From: Nemertoderma westbladi | Lineage: Eukaryota; Xenacoelomorpha; Nemertodermatida; Nemertodermatidae | Assembly: GCA_032718475.1 (NCBI GenBank) | Contig: JAUCBJ010005609.1 | Span: 22,055 to 86,054, forward strand | Direction: 5' to 3' | Length of the DNA: 64,000 nucleotides | Shown here: positions 30,301 to 42,300 of the stretch, one piece after another | Position numbering within the stretch: the first letter of the stretch is position 1 | Layout: each line of letters opens with the position of its first letter | Program-made: the position numbers and the translations under genes | The notes under the pieces: model-generated | The model's database searches: none | Told to the model about the DNA's origin: nothing | What the model saw: the letters and a program-made list of their open reading frames with translations, nothing else

Positions 30301-33300
30301 TTAATGGAAAGCGAAAAATAATCAAGTGGAAAAATTTCCCACCCCAAATTGCGTAGGGTTATATAGTAAGTAATTAGTAATTTACGGACATTTTAAACCA
30401 ACAATCTTAAAGCAAACAGTATTTTGCGTTTTACTCGAAATTACTTTTCGTGACTTGCGGTTGTTTCCCATTGCACGGCGGATATGGGCGGCATGCAGTA
30501 CGTGTACTAATTTACTGTATAATGTATATTAAGCGTTAGTGAGGCTGAGCCCAACCAATTACTAATATTATTGGCAAAAAGTAGTCCGTTAGCTCAGCAT
30601 GTACAGTAGACATACTGTAGTCATAAAATGATAGTTCTCCTTTAGACTTTATCATATTCTTAATATTAATGCCCGATAAAAACCGAACAACCAACAAACG
30701 AAAACATTAACAAGGTTGAGAAAGCTAAGGACGATCTTAAATTTGCCTGCCAGGAGAAGTACATACAGGATAAAACTGAAGCAATTACAACAGCTCACAT
30801 ACAACAACAATCAAGACTTACCTGGCAAACTGTGAATGAGGTATCTGGTCGGAAAAGTTGTGCAAAGGGGCGCCTCAAAGCCGATAGTCCTGAAGAATGT
30901 GTTGGGAAGTGGAAAAATCACTTCAGCAACTTGCTTGGCAGCCACCAAACATCGAGGTCAGCCCTACAAGGAAAATATATGACAAGACACTACCAATAGA
31001 AACAGGGGACTTCACACCTGCCTAACTCCAAAGAAGCATTAAAAGCATGTCCAATAATAAAGCGAGTGGATTAGATGAAATCCCAGTGGAGGTATGGAAA
31101 ACCGGAGTGCTAAACAGACCATTATTGAATGTTTGCAACCGGATGTTAAAAGGGGAAAAGCCACCACCAATTTGGACTAAAGGTCAACTAAAGCCTCTCC
31201 CCAAGAAAGGAGACCTCGCCTTACCAACAAACTATCGTGGGATCTGTCTGCTTGTGGTAGCTGCCAAAATATACAATAAAATGATTCTATATAGGATTAG
31301 AGAAACACATAGAGAAACTACTGCGTAAGAGCGAAAATGGATTTCGACCAAGTAGATCAACAATAGCTCAGATACTTTGCACTACGGAGACTACGGAGAG
31401 GTAAAATGCTTGAAATCCTAAGGAATACCAGAAGTTTGTTGCTGGCATAGGACTGTTATATTGTGACACAGAAGCGCAGGTACTCTCACCAAATGGTGAA
31501 ACTGAGTTTTTCTCAATCCTGGCTGACGTACTGCAAGGTGACACATTAGCACCATTACTATTTGTAATTGTGTTGGATTACGCAATGAGGACGGCCACAA
31601 AGGGTGAAGATCTGGGATTCACATTTCAAGAACGCAGAAGTAGTAGATATCCGGCAACTACAGTCACAGACACAGACTTTTGCGGATGGCATCGCCCTGC
31701 TCTCTAATACGCTAGCAGATGCACAGCATCTACTAAATAAAGTGGAGAGGGCTGCTAAGGAGGTTGGATTGCATATAAATGCTACAAAGACCGAATTCAT
31801 GACCTTTAATGCTGATGGAAACTTGACAACCATTGATAATAATCAACTAAGGAAGGTCGATGACTTCCAGTACCTTGGATCATGGATAGAGAGTAGCAAA
31901 AAGGACATAGAAGTTAGGAAAGCAAAGGCTTATGTAGCTCTTCCAAAAATGGATACCATCTGGAAATCAGATCTCTCCAGGCACCTGAAGACTAAGTTCT
32001 TTCGAGCCACAGTGGAAAGTGTATTTTTATATGGGGGTGAGACCTGGATACTGACTAAATCACTTGAACAACGAATTGATGGTTGCTACACAAGACTACT
32101 AAGGGCATCCCTAAACATCAGCTGGAGACAACACGTGACAAACGCCGAGCTTTATGGTACAATACCACCTGTATCAACCACCCTCCGTGAACGCAGATTA
32201 AGATTCAGTGGGCACTGCTGGCGAAGTAAAGACGAGGTCATACCAGATCTACTTTTCTGGCAACCAACTCATGGAAAGCGTAGTCGTGGACGACCGGCCA
32301 TAACATATATAGATCAACTTGAAAGAGATACTGAACTTGGGAGAAACGAAATTGCGACAACTATGGAGAATCGGGATGCCTGGAAGGATCTCATTTCCAC
32401 TGTCTGAGTTCGCTCGACCTAGTAGTAGTAATATTAATGAATATGATACAAACTATGAAAACATTGTATTGTATTCCATTGTACAGTACAGGCCACCAGA
32501 AAAAGCAGATTTCATCCAATGTGATCACATGTGAACACATTTGTTCAAGTCATCTGATTGGCAGGTTATGGCAAGTTATCCTCTAGATCACACAGCAGGA
32601 GGCTAACTTGCTGGGACCGACAAAGGCTTTGTGTGTGGTGCGCCTGTATGTCTGATATCAGGTAGATGAGAGAGCCCCCAGGGCGTAACATTGCGGACAT
32701 GGGCTGTATTGGTAGAGAGAGAACTACATACAAGTCCACATGGAGGTTCATGGAGTGTATGGGAGTGGATGGGTATATGTATGGAGGAGCCTAGACCATT
32801 GAATAATTAATTTAGTGCAGGGAGATGTCGCGCCATTAGTCTGACACCGAGAGGGCACAGAGAAACACCAGAAGATGCCTTAACATCTCTAACTATAGGC
32901 CTGCCTACTAGACACTATTAACCGCACACTATAAAGGTAAACAATATCCTTATCGCATTTCCAGCTGCAGTGAGTGACAGTTAGCGGCAAACTACAGAGA
33001 GTTTCCAGGTTACTAAGTGTTCCAAAAGTATTCAATTGTATCCTTTGGCGAAAAAATTTTGGTTGTTGCCAATTCAATTATGTTCAATTATGTTCAATTG
33101 TCCCGTTCAACAACATTGCATTACACTGGTACACATTTGATAAAATGTGTTCACAATTGTACAAATCTGCGTTTTCTGGTGGCCTGTACTGTATTTGCTT
33201 ACGTTTCAATTTGCTTGAATTAAAAGAAAATTTATTTTGATGTTTTTTTTTGAAAATTTACATTTATTATAAATTTTGTCAACAATTCGTTGAAATGGAA

Positions 33301-36300
33301 ATCCGGCCAAAAATTGAAATCCGGCTGGAACCTGATTTTTTCTCAAAATCCGGCCGGAATTCCGGCCCGGCGGGTTATCCGGCACACCCATAATTATTTG
33401 TATGTATTTAATTTCGCCAACAATTCTTCGATTTATCACACCCAGCGTTTCCAAATTGTTGGTTTTGGCTATTTTGGAAAAAAGTATCTAAGATGCTATT
33501 CTACTTGATAGGTCAGAAAAATTTTATTTTTCGCTATTTAGTATTAGTTAATACTAGTTAACAATAAAAAAAACTTGGTTGCGCTTAAAACCCTAAGGCT
33601 TTTACAGTTTTGAATCTAATCATATAAGTTTTTTATATGATAGATCAAAGATGGGGCAACATATCAATCAGGAGAAATTTTATGAAAATAATTCTGCACC
33701 GCTAGGTGGCGCTGCAAATTTATGCTATTATTTTAGGTTTGTTATAAATAGTATTAAATCTCGTAATTTGATGCAGGATAGCTATGTAGACACCCACAGC
33801 AATTTTTAGACTAATTGGTCAAAAATTGTAGAACAAGTAGGATTTTGAATTTGACAATTTCATAAAAAAAATATTTGGAGATAATCGACATTTCATTATA
33901 CATTGTAATAGTAATTTCAATAGGAATCCCTAAATGGAAAATGTTATAACTTGAAAACTAAAAGAACTATTAAATCGCGGTTCTCAGATTTGGAAACACT
34001 TAAATCGTGCATTATAATAGATCATAAAAAAATTATACATATTTTGGACCATAATGGTGTACCCCCCCCCCCCCCCCCCCCCGTAAACTGTTGGAGCTTT
34101 GGTAGTGCCATAGTGCCAACAGGCTAAAGGAAAATATTAGCAGTGTTACTGTTACACGATTATACAGGTTAGTAAAGGAACATGTTACAAAAACGGATGG
34201 ATGGAACCTTACTCTTAAATAATTCATTTTAAAGGATTATTCCAATAAATTTTTATTAGCGTGGGCGATTACGTTCATTAAAATCGAACAGTCTGAAGTG
34301 TGCTCGGTGTGCACAGTGTGGTCAGTGATTGATTAACACAATCATCTCACATAATTAATTTATCGGATGCATGACTGAAGAAGTGCTGAACGAGGTAAGA
34401 CAGTAATAAGTATTAAGACATTAAGTATTAAGTATTAAGACAATAAGACAGTAATTTCACTCTCAGCGTTTCAAAATTGATTGGTTTTGCTATAATTTGG
34501 AATATAGGTGCCTAAGATGCTATTCTACATGACAGGACAGAAAATTTTATTTTTATTTTATTTAAATTATTATATTTATTTTATTTTTTTAATTATGTAT
34601 TTAATATTAGTTAATGCTAGTTAACAATAAAAAAAACTTGGTTCCGCTTAAAACCCTGAGGCTTTGTCTAGATCTGATCTAGATGCGGTGATCTAAATCT
34701 GCAACAGTTCCCATTTTCAGATAAAAAAACCTCAGTTACTTTTTTTTGGACCATTTTGGTCACGCTCACGCAAATGATTCATATGCACTGATGAACCACC
34801 CAAAATTGCCAATCTAACTGAAATACATAGAAGAATATGAGTGGAAGTGGGAACACATCGGGTTAACGGCCCACATTTGCCAATTTATATGCCATTCAAT
34901 TAATCATTTACCGAGTGTCACATATGCGACAAAAAATCGGACCACGTAATTGTTTTTTTGTATTTCTGATATCTCCAATTTATTACAAAGCTACGTTTAT
35001 ATGTTCACAGGAATTATACAAATCAGGGATATTAATCGTTTAGCACCCGAATTGTAATTTTAATGGCCAAAATAAGACCGTGATCACAATCATAAAATTT
35101 GAAATTTGTCGCTTAATTGACGATTTTTTTTATAGCTTTTTCTATAACAAACTGTGGTTGGAGTGTATCACAAGCAGGAGGGGACCGATCATTGGTATTT
35201 GGCAATCAAATTATCAAAGCCATCCGACCATTTATTATCGAATGATTTACATTTTTGTATATTTTTAGTCCCGTACGTGACTTGGTCAATATGGTTGGCA
35301 TTGACCCATTGTAATAGGACAAGCAACACTACTCTAGCAATTCTTAACCCATTTTTTGTTATTTTCGCTCCATACCCTATGATATGCCTATGTAATTTCA
35401 TAAGCTCGATAAATTTCAGGCGGTTTTTTTCTATTTCATAATATTATTAATATAATTTTGTGTTTATTCAAAAATATTATTAGGTTATTTACAAATTAAA
35501 AAACCACATGGGGGGGGGGGGGGGGGTGGGTTGTGCCCCCACCCCCCTTAATGAGTGCACTAAATGTACACAATGCAAAAACATCGCAACTGACAGACTT
35601 GCGGTGTTTCGCCATTGTGACATTTGTTTTTGCATTTTATCGAATGTATTTACATGCAGGTTGTACATTGTACAATGCGAAAACACCGTAAGTACAAAAA
35701 ATAATCCTGAAGTCAAAATATTAATGGATAGTGAAAAATAATCACGTGGAAAAATTTCCCACCCCAAATTGCGTAGGGTTATATAGTAAGTAATTAGTAA
35801 TTTACGGACATTTTAAACCAACAATCTTAAAGCAAACAGTATTTTGCGTTTTACTCGAAATTACTTTTCGTGACTTGCGGTTGTTTCCCATTGCACGGCG
35901 GATATGGGCGGCATGCAGTACGTGTACTAATTTACTGTATAATGTATATTAAGCGTTAGTGAGGCTGAGCCCAACCAATTACTAATATTATTGGCAAAAA
36001 GTAGTCCGTTAGCTCAACATGTACAGTAGATATACTGTAGTCATAAAATGATCTCCTTTAGACTTTATCATATTCATAATATTAATGCCCGATAAAAACC
36101 GAACAACCAACAACCGAAAACATTAACAAGATTGAGAAAGCTAAGGACGATCTTAAATTGGCCTACAACATCAGCCATGAGAAGTACATACAGGATAAAA
36201 CTGAAGCAATTACAACTGCTCACATACAGCAACAATCAAGACTTACCTGGCAAACTGTAAATGAGGCATCTGGTCGGAAAAGTTGTGCAAAGGGGCGCCT

Positions 36301-39300
36301 CAAAGCCGATAGTCCTGAAGAACGTGTTGGGAAGTGGAAAAATCACTTCAGCAACTTGCTTGGGCAGCCACCAAACATCGAGGTCGGCCCTACAAGGAAA
36401 ATATATGACAAGACACTACCAATAGAAACAGGGGACTTCACACCTGCCGAACTCCAAAGAAGCATTAAAAGCATATCCAATAATAAAGCGAGTGGATTAG
36501 ATGAAATCCCAGCGGAGGTATGGAAAACCGGAGTGCTAAACAGACCATTATTGAATGTTTGCAACCGGATGTTAAAAGGGGAAAAGCCACCACCAATTTG
36601 GACTAAAGGTCAACTAAAGCCTCTCCCCAAGAAAGGAGACCTCGTCTTACCAACAAACTATCGTGGGATCTGTCTGCTTGTGGTAGCTGCCAAAATATAC
36701 AATAAAATGATTCTATATAGGATTAGGCCTCACATAGAGAAACTACTGCGTAAGAGCCAAAACGGATTTCGACCAAGTAGATCAACAATAGCTCAGATAC
36801 TTGCACTACGGAGACGATTGAAGGAATTAAGTCAAAGAATCTCCCCGCAGTCATGACTTTTGTGGACTTCAAGAAAGCATTCGACTCCATCCATAGAGGT
36901 AAATGTTTGAAATCCTAAGGAATACCAGAAGTAATTGTTGCTGGCATTGGATTGTTATATTGCGACACAGAAGCGCAGGTACTCTCACCAGATGGTGAAA
37001 CTGAGTTTTTATCAATCCTGGCTGGCGTACTGCAAGGTGACACATTAGCACCATTACTATTTGTAATTGTGCTGGATTACGTAATGAGGACGGCCACAAA
37101 GGGTGAAGATCTGGGATTCACACTTCAAGAACGCAGAAGTAGTAGATATCCGGCAACTACAGTCACAGACACCGACTTTTGTGGATGACATCGCCCTGCT
37201 CTCTAATAAGCTAGCAGATGCACAGCTTCTACTAAATAAAGTGGAGAGGGCTGCTAAGGAGGTTGGATTGCATATAAATGCTACAAAGACCGAATTCATG
37301 ACCTTTAATGTTGATGGAAACTTGACAACCATTGATAATAATCAACTAAGGAAGGTCGATGACTTCCAGTACCTTGGATCATGGATAGAGAGTAGCAAAA
37401 AGGACATAGAAGTTAGGAAAGCAAAGGCTTATGTAGCTCTATCAAAAATGGATACCATCTGGAAATCAGATCTCTCCATGCACCTGAAGACTAAGTTCTT
37501 TCGAGCCACAGTGGAAAGTGTATTTTTATATGGGGGTGAGACCTGGATACTGACTAAATCACTTGAACAACGAATTGATGGTTGCTACACAAGACTACTA
37601 AGGGCAGCCCTAAACATCAGCTGGAGACAACACATGACAAACGCCGAGCTTTATGGTACAATACCACCTGTATCAACCACCCTCTGTGAACGCAGATTAA
37701 GATTCAGTGGGCACTGCTGGCGAAGTAAAGACGAGGTCATACCAGATCTACTTCTCTGGCAATCAACTCATGGAAAGCGTAGTCGTGGACGACCGGCCAT
37801 AACATATATAGATCAACTTGAAAGGGATACTGAACTTGGGAGAAACGAAATTGCGACAACTATGGAGAATCGGGAAGCCTGGAAGGATCTCATTTCCACT
37901 GTCCGAGTTCGCTCGACCTAGTAGTAGTAATATTAATGAATATGATACAAACTATGAAAACATTGTATTGTATTCCATTGTATTTGCTTTGAAAATTTAC
38001 ATTCATTATAAATTTTGTAAATAATTCGTTGAAATAGAAATCTGGCCAAAAATTGAAATCCGGCCTGAACCTGATTTTTTCTCAAAATCCGGCCGGAATT
38101 CCGGCCCGGCGGGTTATCTGGCACACCCATAATTATTTGTATGTATTTAATTTCGTCAACAATTCTTCGATTTATCACACCCAGCTTTTCCAAATTGTTG
38201 GTTTTGGCTATAATTTGGAAAAAAGTATCTAAGATGCTATTCTACTAGATCACTAGGTCTACTAGGTCAGAAAAATTTTATTTTTCGCTATTTAATATTA
38301 GTTAATACTAGTTAATAATAAAAAAACTTGGTTGCGCTTATAACCTTAAGACTTTTACAGTTTTGAATCTAATCATATAAGTTTTTTTATATGATAGATC
38401 AAAGATGGGGCAACATAACTTTCATGCGAAATTTTGTGAAAATAATTCTGCACCGCTAGGTGGCGCTGCAAATTTATGCTATTATTTTAGGTTTGTTATA
38501 AATAGTATTAAATTTTATTTGATGCAGGATAGCTATGTAGACACCCACAGCAATTTTCAGACTAATTGGTCAAAAATTGTAGAACAAGTAGGATTTTGAA
38601 TTTGACAATTTCATAAAAAAAATATTTGGAGATAATCGACATTTCATTATACATAGTAATAGTAATTTCAATAGGTCTCCCTAAATGGAAAATGTTATAA
38701 CTTGAAAACTAAAAGAAATATTAAATAGCGGTTTTCAGATTTGGAAACACCATTAAATCGTGCATTATAATAGATCATAAAAAATTATACATATTTTGGA
38801 CCATAATGGTGTACCCCCCCCCCCCCCCCCCGTAAACTGTTGGAGCTCTGGTAGTGCCATAGTGCCAACAGGCTAACGGAAAATATTAGGAGTGTTACTG
38901 TTACACGATTATACAGGTTAGTAAAGGAACATGTTACAGAAACGGATGGATGGAACCTTACTCTTAAATAATTCATGTTAAAGTATTATTCCAATAAATT
39001 TTTATTAGCGTGGGCGATTACGTTCATTAAAATCGAACAGTCTGAAGTGTGCTCGGTGTGCACAGTGTGCTCGGTGATTCATTAACACAATCATCTCACA
39101 TAATTAATTTATCGGATGCATGACTGAAGAAGTGCTGAACGAGGTAAGACAGTAATAAGTAGGGATTTCTCAAGACAAAAGTTTCTGATGGCATCAGCTG
39201 AGGGCTATGACGTGGGCTGCATCGATCTTTGACTTTGATAAGTGATGATTTGATAAGCCAAGTGGCCATTAATCTCCACACATACGAACTGATCTCGTTA

Positions 39301-42300
39301 TCTGGGCGAAAGTTTTCTCAAGGGGTGAAAGTTTGCCAGTTTGTTTTATTTAATGACCTATAATATTATAATAGGCCTACGTGTTTGGGAGGTTGTTAGC
39401 TCCACAACTAATGCGCAACACTCGTCTCCTCTTTAACCAATGTTGCGTTCATCCTGGATAACTGGTCACCACATATATAGCTTACAACAGCATTCCACTA
39501 CTGGTACTATACAACGTCTTCAAGAGATACGTTTTCATTACAACCCTCGTTGCGCTCATCCTAAACACCGGTCAACTAAATATATAGCATATAACATTCA
39601 ACTACCGCTATTGAAAAAAAAATTATCGCCCAATATGGTAAACCATGTGGTTTAGTAGTATAGTCAACACAGACTCGTCTACATTACAACACTCGTTGCA
39701 CTCGCCCTGTACATTTGGTCACCTAATATATACCTTACATTATTATGTGGTTTACTATGTGGTTTATAGGAGTTTACAGGTGGTTTACGAAGTACTTGTC
39801 TTCATTATAAGTCTCGTTGCGCTCGTCCTGTTCTGTTTTAAAATAGTTTAGTTTCCAAAACGCAGACTGACCATCTTTATAAACTATGCAAAGTATCGAA
39901 ACTCTGCGAGTAACTGCTGATCCCATTATGTTCTAGAACCTCTGTAATCTCTGTTGACTAATCTGTCTGAAATTGAAAATGTCGAAGGGAGGTTTCTGAT
40001 TTTAAGATGTGATAGGTGAGTGAATGCGATAAAATCTATCAAAATATACGACAAATGTATATGTTTACAATCCCATTGTCATGGTAATGATAATAATGAC
40101 AAATTTAAATTATGTGAAATGTAAATCTGATTAAAGGCAAGGTTTGGGTGACAACTATTAAACACTATTATTAATGACTTCAATTATTAAATATCAGCTC
40201 TTATATTAAAGTTCAAACACTGAGGCAGAGAGTCAAACTGCCAAAACCTATTTGGCTTGGCCCGTAATGAACTGCATCCGTAGCTTAAGGCTTACATAAA
40301 TTCATATCGCGACCTCACTCTCACACATACTTACCATTTCAACTTCCGATGGTCAAACTTCGTCGCAACAGTTATAATTACCGGTATAGCCAGTATCAGA
40401 GACGCAAATATATCATCCCAACGAATAAATATCTCTTCCCAGCGAATTAACAGTGTTAATTATGAGAAAGGAGCAGGTTACAGTGTCACGATAAGTTAAC
40501 CAAATCAATAACGACAGTCAATAAATAACACAGGTTATGGTTTAATTTTTATGGTAATCAGCTGCTATTTCCGTCGATTCTCTCCCTGGAGAGGGATGAT
40601 AATTTATCTGCGAATTTGATAACATAGCTGCTATGTATAACCAAACACGCCCCGTTTTCTTCATACGGTCATACTGATTTTGGGACTGTCATACAGTTAA
40701 TTTCACAATTCCTGTGGTAAAATATTCAAACTTTGATGATTCCTGGACTGTCAGATAGTCTATTTCCTTTATTTAACAATACAGGGAACTGAGGAAATGT
40801 GGTTTTATAATAAAAATTTTAATAGTTCGGGATTTTATTGTTAATATACTGTATATAATATTAAACCAGGATAAAGTTTATTTACGACCAAAGGAAGGCC
40901 CAAGCTGTTACGGCATATCTAATTATGAGCAAAATCCAATATTATTTACTCTTCAATATGAATATGTTATTCTTCAATATCCATATACTATCGATAATAT
41001 TACATCATCATGCAATATTAGTACACGTTAATTCAATATATTGAAAATTCAAAAATAAACAGAAATTCAATCAATATTGTGCAAATGTTGATTCAATAAA
41101 CAACATATTGAATTAATATTCGCAAATATTGAATCAATATGTTGACATGTTGGCAACATTTTATTGAATAAATATTATCAAATCAATATATAGGCCTAGG
41201 CTTTTTTTTTTAAATAAGACATCGCATTTTCCATTTTAATAGACTAAATCTAAATAGTGGTGTAATGCATATTTTATATAATGTGTACATTATTATTGTT
41301 TTATATTATTTTCATGTTGCCTATTATATATAGGCAACAAATTTAATCAATATGCTGGCAACATTTTGAATCAATGCGTTAACAAGATGGTGGCAAATTT
41401 ATAATATCATCTGTTTATCTGACTTGCAGTTTCCCATAGTTTGTTCTGAAGTGACGTCCAGCACTGCGATACAGTTGTCCTACAGTACCGGTACCATCGG
41501 TAGTTGTGTTGATACTGTGTTGTATGGCTTCTGACAACTATTTACGCGGAGGGGCTCGCTGTTAGTGGCTGGGATAGAAGATTATGATGAAGGATTCCAT
41601 CGTACCAACCAAACTGGCTAACATTTATGGGCATCATCCTCTTGTAACCGGTACTGTACACACCCAATACAAAAAATTAATTACATTTTGTGTGTCACTA
41701 CACTGCAATACTGTATTTCAGAATCAGTAAGGCATTCTGTAAGCCAGATACCCCAATGATTATTAAATTTGGTGCCAACATTTCAACATATTGATTCCAT
41801 ATGTTGCTAGCATGTTGACATATTGATTCAATATGTGCCAATATTGAATCAGCATGTGCGAATATTGATCCAAAATGTTTGATTATTGAATCAAATTTTG
41901 CGCTTTATTGAATGAATATCTGTAGATTATTTAATATTCAATATATTTTTAATTAATGCGTAATAATATTGCATGATGATTTAATATTATTGATATTAGA
42001 TTATTACTCGCGATATTGGTGTTGAAGTATAATATATTCATATTGAAGATTAAATATTTAATTTTGAGACAAATCAGATGCCATATGCTGTATCTTTTTA
42101 TTTATATATTAGACATTGTTAGAGGCTGATTACATAATTAATATTAAATTTAATTTCCAGAGAATTTTTATGAGTGAATTGTTTAAGGAACAGTGAAATT
42201 TTTTCATGTTGTTAATGTTCTTTTGGGATATAAACTTACGCCGCCAACATTTAATTCACATGATTAAAAGTATATGAAGAGTTAATTTACATCTATCAAA

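Larger units (their letters stand above)
29041..34454 (+). mobile_element. LINE-bearing unit, copy A (5414 bp), in intron 2
   Basis: This is the first of two directly adjacent, nearly identical units. The start TTCACTCTCAGCG occurs at 29,041 and again at 34,455, and the end GTAAGACAGTAATAAGTA occurs at 34,412 and 39,161. The unit contains a 1.4-kb non-coding 5' part, a G18 tract, a LINE RT relic, a CCGGCCGGAATTCCGGCC patch and a C21 tract. Copy A is longer than copy B chiefly because of a 708-bp inserted MITE. Confidence 0.85.
34455..39161 (+). mobile_element. LINE-bearing unit, copy B (4707 bp), in intron 2
   Basis: This is the second tandem copy, aligned to copy A at an offset of 5414 bp before the MITE and about 4750 bp after it. 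Differences are mostly single bases, short indels and homopolymer length changes. Copy B lacks the MITE. Confidence 0.85.
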
